From Arthrobacter globiformis (GTDB lineage Bacteria; Actinomycetota; Actinomycetes; Actinomycetales; Micrococcaceae): a stretch of 64,000 bases of DNA. The notes under the pieces were generated by a model, which searched no databases, had not been told where the DNA came from, and saw only the letters and a list, made by a program, of their open reading frames with translations. Location of the stretch: contig NZ_JAUSZX010000001.1 in assembly GCF_030818015.1 (NCBI RefSeq), forward strand, positions 2,790,001 to 2,854,000. The letters are read 5' to 3'. This document shows positions 40,696-48,711 of this stretch, piece by piece; positions within the stretch are counted from its first letter, which is position 1, and each line of letters starts with the position of its first letter. A program made the position numbers and the translations under genes.

Positions 40696-40737
40696 CGAGC
40701 ATCCTTTCTTGTCTCAAAATAGTCCCTGTGCGGCTGA

Positions 40738-42093
40738 TCAGAGCCGTGAGGACTCCAAATCGTTGTTCTTGGGTTCCCTGGTAAGCAGGATGAAGACGAT
40801 GGACACCACGGACATTCCGGCCAGGTACAGGGCCACGGAGCCGGTGTTCTGGCCCGAGTCCTTGAAGATCTGCGCCACGATGCCGGGCGTGAAGCCGGCG
40901 CCCAGGAGCGTCGCGAGCTGGTAGCCCAGGGAGGCGCCGGTGTAGCGGGAGGTGGTGGCGAACTGCTCGGAGACGAACGCCGCAATGGGGCCGAAGAGGG
41001 TGGAGTGGATCATCAGCCCTACGGTGAAGGCCACGAAGATGAGGAAGATGTTGTTGGAGGACAGCAGCTGGAACATCGGCAAGAGGTACAGGATGAAGAG
41101 CCCCAGCCCGCCGATCATCACCGGACGGCGGCCCAGCCGGTCCGAGAGCCTGCCGCCCAGGACCACGAAGGCGATGGAGATGAGGGAGGCGGCGGCGAAG
41201 GCGTACAGAACGCCCTGCCGCTCGGCGCCCTTGGAGACCGCGAAGGTGACCGAGAACGTCGCCATCACCACCTGCAGGGCAAACCCGGCGGCTCCGGCGA
41301 GCATGGTGAAGATCAGTGTCCGGGGGCGGCGCAGGACCTGTACCAGCGGAAAGCGCGGGGCCGTGGTGCCTGTCGCGGCGGAGTCCTGGCTCTTTGCCAG
41401 CGCTTCCTGCTCGATGGCGGCCTTAAAGATGGGGCTCTCGGAGACCTTGAGCCGGACGAACATCCCGACGATCAACAGGACGAAGGAGAGCAGGAACGGC
41501 ACCCGCCAGCCCCAGGAGAGGAACTGCTCGTTGGGCAGGGCAGCGAAGGCGCCCATGATGAGGGTGCCCAGTACTGCACCTGAGGGTGCGCCCGCGTTGA
41601 CGAAGGATGCCGCAAAGCCGCGCCGTCCGGACTCGGAATGCTCCAGTGCCATCAGGGCCGCTCCGCCCCATTCGCCGCCCACGGCAATGCCTTGGAATAC
41701 GCGCAGCAGGACGAGGAGGACGGCGCCCCACGGGCCTGCCACCGAGGCATCGGGGATAACGCCGATCAGCGTGGAGGCCACGCCCATGACTGCCATGGAA
41801 ACGATCAGCATTCCCTTGCGGCCCACCCTGTCGCCGAAGTGGCCGAAGATGATGCCGCCGAGGGGCCGGGCCACATAGCCGGCGGCGAAGGTGCCGTAGG
41901 CGGCCACAACGCCCACCCAGTCGTCGAGCCCGGAGAAGAAGACTTTCGGGAAGACCACTGCGGCGGCGGTGGCGTAGAGCAGGAAGTCGTAGTACTCGAT
42001 GGTGCTGCCCAGGTAGCTGGAGGCGATGACGGTGCGGGCTTCCCTGCGCCTGGCGGTCACATCCATGGTCTGAAGCTGCGAAGTTTGGGACAT
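40738..42093 (-). CDS. couT: MFS transporter, metabolite:H+ symporter family (putative hydroxycinnamate importer)
   Basis: Membrane protein of 451 residues with 12 predicted hydrophobic segments and the MHS signatures SSYLGSTIEYYDFLLYATAAAVVFPK at the N-terminus, GHFGDRVGRKGML between helices 2 and 3, and GGEWGGAALMALEHS. MHS transporters carry organic acids such as shikimate, citrate or aromatic acids. Location inside the CoA-dependent catabolic operon suggests uptake of the same aromatic acid that the ligase activates (CouT role). Confidence 0.82.
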   Translation of the reverse strand: MSQTSQLQTMDVTARRREARTVIASSYLGSTIEYYDFLLYATAAAVVFPKVFFSGLDDWVGVVAAYGTFAAGYVARPLGGIIFGHFGDRVGRKGMLIVSMAVMGVASTLIGVIPDASVAGPWGAVLLVLLRVFQGIAVGGEWGGAALMALEHSESGRRGFAASFVNAGAPSGAVLGTLIMGAFAALPNEQFLSWGWRVPFLLSFVLLIVGMFVRLKVSESPIFKAAIEQEALAKSQDSAATGTTAPRFPLVQVLRRPRTLIFTMLAGAAGFALQVVMATFSVTFAVSKGAERQGVLYAFAAASLISIAFVVLGGRLSDRLGRRPVMIGGLGLFILYLLPMFQLLSSNNIFLIFVAFTVGLMIHSTLFGPIAAFVSEQFATTSRYTGASLGYQLATLLGAGFTPGIVAQIFKDSGQNTGSVALYLAGMSVVSIVFILLTREPKNNDLESSRL

Positions 42094-42138
42094 CGTTGTT
42101 CCTTACTGCACGTGCGGGTGGGGGAGGGTTGGAAGCGG

Positions 42139-42594
42139 CTACTTATAGAAGCGGGCGAGGAATTCGGCCACGACGGCGGGGCGTTCCTGGCCTTCGATTT
42201 CGATGGTGTTGGAGACCTTGATCTGGGCGCCGCCCTTGACCTCGGTGACCTCGGTGATGGTGGCCTGCATCCGGATCCGTGAGCCCACCTTGACCGGGGA
42301 GGTGAAGCGGACCTTGTCCAGACCGTAGTTGACCTTCGTAGTGACGCCGTCGACGTCGAACAGCTCTCCCCAGAACGGGATGATGAGCGAGAGCGTGAGG
42401 AAGCCGTGCGCGATCGGGGCGCCGAACGGGCCGTCCTTGGCGCGCTCGGGGTCCACGTGGATCCACTGGTCGTCGCCCGTAGCGTCGGCGAATTTGTTGA
42501 TCTGTTCCTGGGTGATTTCGCGGTATTCCGTGACGCCAAGGTCGGTGCCGGCGAGGGTGAGCAGTTTGTCGAAGTCGACGACGAGATTGGGCAT
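42139..42594 (-). CDS. couM: MaoC-family enoyl-CoA hydratase
   Basis: Hot-dog fold (R)-specific hydratase of 151 residues. The hydratase-2 catalytic block is clear: FADATGDDQWIHVDPERAKDGPFGAPIAHGFLTLSL, including the catalytic Asp and His. In the cou pathway it would add water to the double bond of p-hydroxycinnamoyl-CoA. It is followed by about 100 bases without a gene before the acyl-CoA dehydrogenase. Confidence 0.85.
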   Translation of the reverse strand: MPNLVVDFDKLLTLAGTDLGVTEYREITQEQINKFADATGDDQWIHVDPERAKDGPFGAPIAHGFLTLSLIIPFWGELFDVDGVTTKVNYGLDKVRFTSPVKVGSRIRMQATITEVTEVKGGAQIKVSNTIEIEGQERPAVVAEFLARFYK

Positions 42595-42700
42595 GTGGTG
42601 CCTCCTGATGTGGTGGTTCTAGTTGCGGAAGTTTGGCGTTGCGGACGTACGACGGCGGTCCGGTGCTGCCGGCGTCGGGCTTGGGTTGGTGGTGCTTCAG

Positions 42701-43972
42701 TTAGCGGGTGAAGGCGCTTTCGCCGGTGAGGGCCCGGCCCACGATGAGCGCGTTGATTTCGTGCGTGCCCTCGTAGGAGTAGACGGCCTCGGCGTCAGCA
42801 TGGAAGCGAGCGACGTCCGCTTCGAGCGTGATGCCGTTGCCGCCCACCACTTCGCGGGCCAGCGCGACGGTATCGCGCATGAACAGGCTGGTCTGCATCT
42901 TGGCCAGGGCTGAGTCCTGGTCGCGGTAGATGCCCTTGGCCTGCTGTTCGGTCAGCCGGACCACCAGGGACAGGCTGGCCGTGACGTTGCCGAGTATGCG
43001 GGCGAGCTTTTCCTGGACCAGCTGGAAGGAGCCGACCGGGCGGCCGAACTGGTTGCGTCCGGTGACGTACCGGAGGGCCGCTTCGAATGCCCCGGCCTGG
43101 ATGCCGGTGGCAATCCAGGCCACATCTGAGCGCATGGCCCGCAGCATCGCCGCGACGTCCCTGAAGGAGTTCACGTTGTGTAGCCGCATGGACTCCGGAA
43201 CACGGACGCCTTCCAGCGTGATGTGGGCGTTCTGCATCATCCGCAATGACGTCTTGCCACGGATCTTCTCCAGCGTCACGCCGTCCGCCTGCCGGTCAAC
43301 CAGGAAGGCCTTGACCTGCCCGTCGGCCACGTCACGGGCGAACACCGCAAGGACGTCCGCCGTCGCAGCGCCCCCGATCCAGCGCTTGGCGCCGTCCAGG
43401 ACCCAGGAATCCCTCTCGCGGCGTGCCGTTGTTGAGAGCCCGCCGGCAATGTCAGAGCCGGATTCAGGTTCGGTGAGCGAGAAGACGCCCTTGAGTGAAA
43501 AATCAATCACCTTGGGCATCCACTCAGCCTGCTGCTCCGCCGAGGCACCCACCCGGATGGCTGTACGGAACAGTCCGGCCTGCGCGGTGTACCAGGTGGC
43601 CAGCGAGGCATCGGTGCGGCCGAGTTCAAAAATCCGGAAGCCCTGGTAGATCCCGCGAGCGGGGATTCGTTCTGCATCCCGGGCACCCGTGAGCCCGGCG
43701 GGTTCCATCAGGTCTAGGTCGATCAGCGGGCGGGCCAGCTGTTCCGGGAACTCGCCGCGCTCCCAGTAGTCGGCCAGCAGCGGCTTGGCCTCTCGGTCCA
43801 GGAAGTCCCGGAGCCGGCAGAGGACGTGGCGCTCCTCGACTGTGAGGAGGGCTTCGGCGTCGTACCAGTCCGCCAAGGCGTAAAGCCGGTCCTGCGCTGC
43901 AGTGCCGCCGTCTTGCGCCATGCCCTCCTGGAGTCGGGCACCCACGGCGGGTTCCGCCGTCGTCGTGTCCAT
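42701..43972 (-). CDS. Acyl-CoA dehydrogenase, glutaryl-CoA dehydrogenase-like
   Basis: FAD flavoprotein of 423 residues. FAD and substrate motifs are FSLTEPESGSDIAGG and WVLDGAKRWIGG; the catalytic base is the Glu in VYSYEGTHEINALIVGRALTG, the arrangement of the glutaryl-CoA dehydrogenase branch. In this operon it could desaturate a saturated phenylpropanoyl-CoA (for example a dihydro-hydroxycinnamate) so that it enters the hydratase step, widening the substrate range. Its ATG is 1 base from the end of the amidohydrolase gene, so it is co-translated. The lack of RHxxTGxR-type decarboxylation evidence leaves the substrate open. Confidence 0.88.
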   Translation of the reverse strand: MDTTTAEPAVGARLQEGMAQDGGTAAQDRLYALADWYDAEALLTVEERHVLCRLRDFLDREAKPLLADYWERGEFPEQLARPLIDLDLMEPAGLTGARDAERIPARGIYQGFRIFELGRTDASLATWYTAQAGLFRTAIRVGASAEQQAEWMPKVIDFSLKGVFSLTEPESGSDIAGGLSTTARRERDSWVLDGAKRWIGGAATADVLAVFARDVADGQVKAFLVDRQADGVTLEKIRGKTSLRMMQNAHITLEGVRVPESMRLHNVNSFRDVAAMLRAMRSDVAWIATGIQAGAFEAALRYVTGRNQFGRPVGSFQLVQEKLARILGNVTASLSLVVRLTEQQAKGIYRDQDSALAKMQTSLFMRDTVALAREVVGGNGITLEADVARFHADAEAVYSYEGTHEINALIVGRALTGESAFTR

Positions 43973-43973
43973 G

Positions 43974-44867
43974 TCATGCCCCCAGGCCGAGCAGGCGGAC
44001 GGCGTTGTGCTTGAGGATCTTCGGCCGCACCTCGTCCTTCAGCGGCAGGTCCCCGAAGGCACCCAGCCACTTCTGCGGCGTGATGAGCGGGAAGTCGGTG
44101 CCGAAGAGCACCTTGTCCTGCAGGTAGGAGCTGGACGCCTTAACCAGGGACTCCGGGAAGTACTTGGGCGACCAGCCGGAGAGGTCGATGAACACGTTGG
44201 CCTTGTGCGTGGCAATGGAGTTGGCCTCGTCCTGCCACGGCACCGAGGGGTGGGCCATGATGATCTGCAGCTCCGGGAAATCCGCGGCCACCGCGTCCAG
44301 GAGCAGCGGGTTCGAGTAGGCCAGCTTGATGCCGTACCCGCCGGGCATCCCCGCGCCCATGCCGTTCTGGCCGGTGTGGAAAATGGCGGGCAGGCCCAGT
44401 TCCTGGAGGGTTTCCCAGAGCGGGTAGAAGCGTTCGTTGGAGGGGTCGAAGCCCTGCAGGCTGGGGTGGAACTTGAATCCCCGGGCGCCCAGTTCCACGG
44501 CCTGGTGCTTGGCGCCGGCGATGGCGTCCTCGCCGGTGCGGGGATCGACACTGCCGAACGGGATCAGGACGTCGTTGTTCCGCGCGGCACCGGCGATGAG
44601 TTCTGGGATGCTGTTGGGCTCGTGCTTGAGCTGGGTCCGGGCGTCCACGGTGAAGACGACGGCGGCCATGTTCAGTTCCCGGTAGACCTCGGCGATGCGG
44701 TCCAGGGACGGCGTGCGGTCCTCGGCCTTGAAGTACTTGGCAGAAGCCTCGGTCAGGGCCTCAGGCAAGGAGCCGTGGCCGCAGCTGTCCACTTCGAGGT
44801 GGACGTGCATGTCGATCGCGGCGATCTTTCCGGCATCGATGCCCAGTTCATAGCGGGTGGTGGTCAT
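43974..44867 (-). CDS. couO: Amidohydrolase (CouO-like beta-ketoacyl-CoA cleavage enzyme)
   Basis: TIM-barrel amidohydrolase-2 protein of 297 residues. Metal-site motifs are IDMHVHLE at the N-terminus, RGFKFHPSLQG, IFHTGQNG, IIMAHPSVPW and the terminal FGTDFPLITPQKW. Family members include decarboxylases such as ACMSD; in the cou pathway CouO hydrolytically cleaves the beta-keto thioester to release the hydroxybenzoate. ATG 44867 was chosen because it begins MTTTRYELGIDAGKI and the upstream frame overlaps the SDR gene. Confidence 0.85.
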   Translation of the reverse strand: MTTTRYELGIDAGKIAAIDMHVHLEVDSCGHGSLPEALTEASAKYFKAEDRTPSLDRIAEVYRELNMAAVVFTVDARTQLKHEPNSIPELIAGAARNNDVLIPFGSVDPRTGEDAIAGAKHQAVELGARGFKFHPSLQGFDPSNERFYPLWETLQELGLPAIFHTGQNGMGAGMPGGYGIKLAYSNPLLLDAVAADFPELQIIMAHPSVPWQDEANSIATHKANVFIDLSGWSPKYFPESLVKASSSYLQDKVLFGTDFPLITPQKWLGAFGDLPLKDEVRPKILKHNAVRLLGLGA

Positions 44868-44868
44868 A

Positions 44869-45828
44869 TCAGGGCACCTGCGCCGGCTCGGGCTGTACCG
44901 GCCGGGATTCGGGCTGCAGCTCTGCCGGCAGCGGGAGGAACTCCTCGCCGTAGCCCTGCAGCGTGTCTTGGGTGAAGAGGGTGCCGGCGTTCGCGTGCAG
45001 GGCCTCATAGCTCCAGCCGCCGTCGCGGTATTCGGTGGTGGCCGCAGTCGGGTGTGTCCAGACCTGCAGGCGGTCCCCGCCGGCGCCGATGGCCTGGCCG
45101 GTGATGCCAGCGGCTTCATCGGAGGCGAGGAAGGCAATCAGTCCGGCGACGTCGTCGGACGTGCCGAAGCCGAGGTCGTGACGGAAGAAGGACGGCATGG
45201 CCTCGCCGCGTTCGTCCGCCTCGACAGCCTTCTGGAAGTAGGGGACCGTCTTGGTCATGGCGGTGGCGGCCACCGGGATGACGGCGTTGGCGGTGACGCC
45301 GGCCTTCTTCATCTCCAGGGCCCAGGTGCGGACCATGCCAACGATGCCGGCTTTCGCGGCCGCGTAGTTGGTCTGGCCGAAGTTGCCCCGCTGGCCGGTG
45401 GGGGAGCCGATGGTGATGATGCGGCCCTGAACGTTGTTGGCCTTGAAGTAGGCGAAGGCTTCGCGGACACAGGTAAAGGTGCCGCGGAGGTGGACGTTGA
45501 TGACGGCGTCGAAATCCTCGTCCGTCATCTTCAGCAGGCTCTTGTCCCGCAGGATGCCGGCGTTGGTGACCAGGATATCGAGGCGGCCGAATGCATTGAC
45601 CGCCGCCTGGATGAGTTGCTGCGCAACTTCCGTGCTGCCGACCGGAGCGACGACGGCGGCCGCCTTCCCGCCGTCGGCCTCGATGGTCCGGACTGCTTCC
45701 GAGGCGACGTCGGCGTCAACGTCATTGATGACGACGGCAGCGCCCTGGCGGGCGAGTTCGCGGGCGTAGGCCAGGCCCAGACCGCGGCCGCTGCCCGTGA
45801 CGATTGCTACTTTGCCTGACAGGCTCAT
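44869..45828 (-). CDS. couN: SDR-family 3-hydroxyacyl-CoA dehydrogenase
   Basis: Short-chain dehydrogenase of 319 residues. Cofactor motif VTGSGRGLGLAYARELARQGAAVVIND, then NAGILRDKSLLKM, Ser in ITIGSPTGQRGNFGQTNY and the YAAAK catalytic pair. The sequence resembles the (3R)-hydroxyacyl-CoA dehydrogenase domain of type-2 multifunctional enzymes, which suits oxidation of the product of the MaoC hydratase. First gene of the operon, with AAAGGAG before ATG 45828, divergent from the MarR gene. Confidence 0.87.
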   Translation of the reverse strand: MSLSGKVAIVTGSGRGLGLAYARELARQGAAVVINDVDADVASEAVRTIEADGGKAAAVVAPVGSTEVAQQLIQAAVNAFGRLDILVTNAGILRDKSLLKMTDEDFDAVINVHLRGTFTCVREAFAYFKANNVQGRIITIGSPTGQRGNFGQTNYAAAKAGIVGMVRTWALEMKKAGVTANAVIPVAATAMTKTVPYFQKAVEADERGEAMPSFFRHDLGFGTSDDVAGLIAFLASDEAAGITGQAIGAGGDRLQVWTHPTAATTEYRDGGWSYEALHANAGTLFTQDTLQGYGEEFLPLPAELQPESRPVQPEPAQVP

Positions 45829-45886
45829 TGCTGCTCCTTTGCTAGCGGATCGTGCATCCTGCGCTCCGGCATGGGATGCTGTTCTG

Positions 45887-45921
45887 TATCCATGAAAATC
45901 TGGATAGTTGAAAAAGTCAAT
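45887..45921. promoter_or_regulatory. Candidate CouR (MarR) operator region for the cou operon and couR
   Basis: Two adjacent inverted repeats lie in the divergent promoter region: TATCCA-N8-TGGATA (45887-45906) and GTTGA-AAAAG-TCAAT (45907-45921, TTGA/TCAA half sites). The second, with its flanks, reads TAGTTGAA-N3-GTCAA-TGATT and recurs almost unchanged before the secreted esterase gene at 47938. Confidence 0.65.
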
Positions 45922-45949
45922 GATTATTTTTGATCACTATTGGAGGGTC

Positions 45950-46429
45950 ATGACTGAGACCGGGACGGGGCAGCTTGCCCCCGCGGCGGACAAGCTGGTT
46001 CCTGCCTCCATCAGCAGCGATGCCGGCTTCCTCCTGGCCAAGCTGCATGCCGCGGGGTCGGTGGTTAATAACCGGGCGCTGGAGGAGTTCGATCTGAAGG
46101 AGCGCTCGTATTCAGTGCTGGCCCTGGCCGCGAGCGGCCTTGAACCGAGCCAGCGCGAGATGGCTGATTTCCTCAGCCTGGACCCGAGCCAGATCGTCTC
46201 CCTGGTGGATGACCTGGAGAAGCGGGAACTGGTGCTGAGGGCACCCGGCCGGCAGGACCGGCGGGCCAAGATCGTCACGGCCACCGCAGAGGGGCAGCGG
46301 CTGTTTACGGAAGCCAGCAAGGCGACCCGCCGGGCGGAGTCGGAGGCGCTGGACCGGCTGAACCGGGACGAAGTAGCGGAGCTGAAACGCCTGCTCCGCA
46401 AGGCGCTGTGGCCCGGCTTGGACGGGTAG
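45950..46429 (+). CDS. couR: MarR family transcriptional regulator (CouR-like)
   Basis: Winged-helix regulator of 159 residues. The MarR core is visible: LKERSYSVLALAASGLEPSQREMADFLSLDPSQIVSLVDDLEKRELVLRAPGRQDRRAKIVTATAEGQRLF, with the wing motif GRQDRRAK. It is transcribed away from the catabolic operon; CouR of Rhodococcus represses such an operon and is released by p-hydroxycinnamoyl-CoA. ATG 45950 has GGAGG close by; ATG 45920 and TTG 45908 are alternatives but fall in the operator. Confidence 0.87.
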   Translation: MTETGTGQLAPAADKLVPASISSDAGFLLAKLHAAGSVVNNRALEEFDLKERSYSVLALAASGLEPSQREMADFLSLDPSQIVSLVDDLEKRELVLRAPGRQDRRAKIVTATAEGQRLFTEASKATRRAESEALDRLNRDEVAELKRLLRKALWPGLDG

Positions 46430-46452
46430 CGGAGCAGGCGTGTCGCTGCGGC

Positions 46453-47880
46453 CTAGCGGGTGGGCGTCCAGACCCGGTCGTTGATAAATTCGTCCGGACG
46501 GAACTCGACGTAGTTGGCGCCGTCCAGGTCCAGTGATGTTGCGGCGTGCTGCAGGTTGGCGGTTGTGGCAATGGAGCCCCAGTGACCGGTTTGGAGCCGC
46601 TGGTCCATGGCCTCGATGGCGGCGATATTCTCCGCCACCGTGAAGTTGCAGTGTCCTGCCCGGTTGACGAACGCCTGGCGGAACAGGGAGTTCCTGCCCG
46701 CCTGGCGAACTGTTTCTGCGTACTCCTCCTGATATTCGACGGGGGCCAGGAGGTCCACCGTGGTGTGGGTGGCCAGCAGCGGCACCTGGAGCTCGCCGGT
46801 GGGGGTGGAGGTCCGCAGCATCCACCGGAGGCCCTGATTGCTGGGCTCGATGTCGGCGTTGGCCGTGAGCGTGGAAAGGTCGCGGTTCAGGTTCAGCCCG
46901 GCCGTGGCGTACATGTGCCCCACCAGCTGGCGCTGGGCTGAGGACTGCAGGACTTTTGCGTAGTCGACGCCGGTGGTCCAGCCGCTGTCACCGCCGGCGG
47001 CGTTGACAATGGTGTGGCGCCGTTCGATTACCGTGGGGAGCGTCTCGAGGACCAGCTTCGCCTGGGCCGCCGCCAAGGCCTCCGGGTTGTTCGCGTCAAC
47101 GCCGTCGAGTTCGGTCGGAGTGTTCAGCAGCGCGGCCACCAGAGCCAGGCGAGCGCGGCCATCGGCGGATGCGGTGGCCTGCTGCAGGGCTGCCTTCAGC
47201 GCGGCGATGGTCTCGGCGGACTCTGCCGGTGTGGTGAAGCCGGCAAGTCGGATGTCCTGCCCGGGAAGGAGCAGTTCCGCTGCCGCGTAGGCAGCATCGA
47301 GCTGGTAGTTGTTCAGGGAAACGCCGCCGCCCACCAGGCCGCAGGTGCTGACGGCGCCGTCGATGCCGGAGTCCGGGATTTCCGCCATCATGCTCGTCAC
47401 GAGGCCTCCCATGGACCGTCCGACGGCGATAACCCGATTTGCCTTCCCAAAGCGTTGCTCGAAGGCGGCCAGGGTGTCGAGCTGATCCTGGGCTGCGGTT
47501 CCGAGCGCCCAGCCGGCGGTGGCGTAGGAAGAGGAGGCGACGGCGTAGCCACGGGCCACAAGCGCGCTGGCGGTGGGTGTGAATCCTGTGTCCCAGGCGG
47601 GGTTCGCCGGTCCCGGGCGGAAGCCGTGGGCAAAGAGGACCAGCTTCCCGTTCCAGTTCGCCGGCACCTCGGCACGCCAGGCCGCTCCGTCGGCGAGGGT
47701 GCCGGTGGCGGCCGTCGGCGGTGCTGCTGATGCTGTTGTTGGCGCGGGAGCCGGCGTCGAAGCATCTGCGGAGGGCTGGGCGGCGAGGGCCGCTGGGGAC
47801 GCCGCGGCCGTGACGAGCAGGGCGGCAAGGGCCGATGTGGAAGCGATGGTGCGGCAGCTTTGGCGCAGATTACGAGTCAT
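46453..47880 (-). CDS. Secreted alpha/beta-hydrolase, putative esterase
   Basis: Exported protein of 475 residues. A Sec signal peptide (basic start MTRNLRQSCR, hydrophobic core, cleavage near AALAAQP at 33-35) is followed by a low-complexity Ala/Pro/Thr linker and an alpha/beta-hydrolase domain with oxyanion region FAHGF and nucleophile elbow GRSMGG (Ser156). It lies convergent to couR and its promoter carries the same palindrome as the cou operon. Release of ester-linked hydroxycinnamates outside the cell is a reasonable hypothesis; substrate is not shown by sequence. Confidence 0.85.
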   Translation of the reverse strand: MTRNLRQSCRTIASTSALAALLVTAAASPAALAAQPSADASTPAPAPTTASAAPPTAATGTLADGAAWRAEVPANWNGKLVLFAHGFRPGPANPAWDTGFTPTASALVARGYAVASSSYATAGWALGTAAQDQLDTLAAFEQRFGKANRVIAVGRSMGGLVTSMMAEIPDSGIDGAVSTCGLVGGGVSLNNYQLDAAYAAAELLLPGQDIRLAGFTTPAESAETIAALKAALQQATASADGRARLALVAALLNTPTELDGVDANNPEALAAAQAKLVLETLPTVIERRHTIVNAAGGDSGWTTGVDYAKVLQSSAQRQLVGHMYATAGLNLNRDLSTLTANADIEPSNQGLRWMLRTSTPTGELQVPLLATHTTVDLLAPVEYQEEYAETVRQAGRNSLFRQAFVNRAGHCNFTVAENIAAIEAMDQRLQTGHWGSIATTANLQHAATSLDLDGANYVEFRPDEFINDRVWTPTR

Positions 47881-47918
47881 TCGGGCAACCTCAGTCAGTC
47901 GAAGAAAGTTGAAGGGGA

Positions 47919-47954
47919 CAACTAATGGTTATTTAACTAGTTGAATTTGTCAAC
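47919..47954 (-). promoter_or_regulatory. Candidate MarR operator of the secreted esterase
   Basis: GTTGA-ATTTG-TCAAC (47940-47954) is a perfect 5-bp inverted repeat. With its flanks (TAGTTGAA-N3-GTCAA-CGATT) it matches the cou/couR motif at 45905-45925 at 17 of about 21 positions. A further repeat CAACTA-N13-TAGTTG (47919-47924/47938-47943) overlaps it. It lies 60-75 bases upstream of the esterase ATG, over the likely promoter. Confidence 0.65.
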
Positions 47955-48613
47955 GATTTCCCTGCATTGCCTGACTGGCCTCTTGGGGGAGGTGATGCGC
48001 TATCCTCGCCGGCGGTCCGAACTGCGATTATTGCTGCGTGCGGGCGATTTCCCGGTTCGGTGCGGACGTGGACTTCTTGGACTTCAAAGCCTGCGGCGAC
48101 GAGGTGCTGACTCATGGCGTCCTCGGACCAGTAGTACGCGCTCGTGACCGCGTGCGGGAATGATTCCCCGGCCGGCCCATTGAAGAAGCCGAGAAGAATG
48201 GTGCCCCCTGGGCCGATGCAACGGGCAAATTCGCCAAGAACGAGAGGCACTTCGGCCGGCTCGAAATGGATCAACGAATACCAGGCGAGGATGCCGCCCA
48301 AATGACCATCCGGGACCTCCAATGCGCGGAGTGTGGCAACTCGAAAGCGTATGGCCGGAAACCGCCGTCGAGCTTTTTCGATGAAGACAGGAACCAGGTC
48401 GATGCCCTCAGCGTCCACGCCGTGGTCGGCGAGAAATGCGGTCCAGTGCCCTGGACCGCAGCCTGCATCGATGGCCGGACCACGAAGCGACTGTGCCCAG
48501 CGCACCATAAGCCGCTGATCCTGCTCATGGGCTCTGTCAGTCGATCCGAACAGCGCTGTGTATTCTGCCGCACGATCAGCGTAGGCGTCCTGAACCCGTT
48601 TGTCCGTCACCAT
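47933..48613 (-). CDS. Class I SAM-dependent methyltransferase
   Basis: Rossmann-fold methyltransferase of 226 residues with SAM motif I AIDAGCGPGHWTAFLA, motif II acidic residue in GIDLVPVFI, and LLGEFARCIGPGGTILLGFF-type post-motif. Substrate is unknown. The last 20 bases run into the esterase promoter/operator, and the C-terminal tail is low complexity. Divergent from the S33 peptidase gene, about 98 bases away. Confidence 0.85.
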   Translation of the reverse strand: MVTDKRVQDAYADRAAEYTALFGSTDRAHEQDQRLMVRWAQSLRGPAIDAGCGPGHWTAFLADHGVDAEGIDLVPVFIEKARRRFPAIRFRVATLRALEVPDGHLGGILAWYSLIHFEPAEVPLVLGEFARCIGPGGTILLGFFNGPAGESFPHAVTSAYYWSEDAMSQHLVAAGFEVQEVHVRTEPGNRPHAAIIAVRTAGEDSASPPPRGQSGNAGKSLTNSTS

Positions 48614-48711
48614 GCGAGCCTACCGATCGACGTAGGCTTACCAGGACATTCCCCATCTGACGTTTGCACCGACACTACCCCTGCCGGAGTACTTCTCGTA
48701 GCGTTTGTTGC

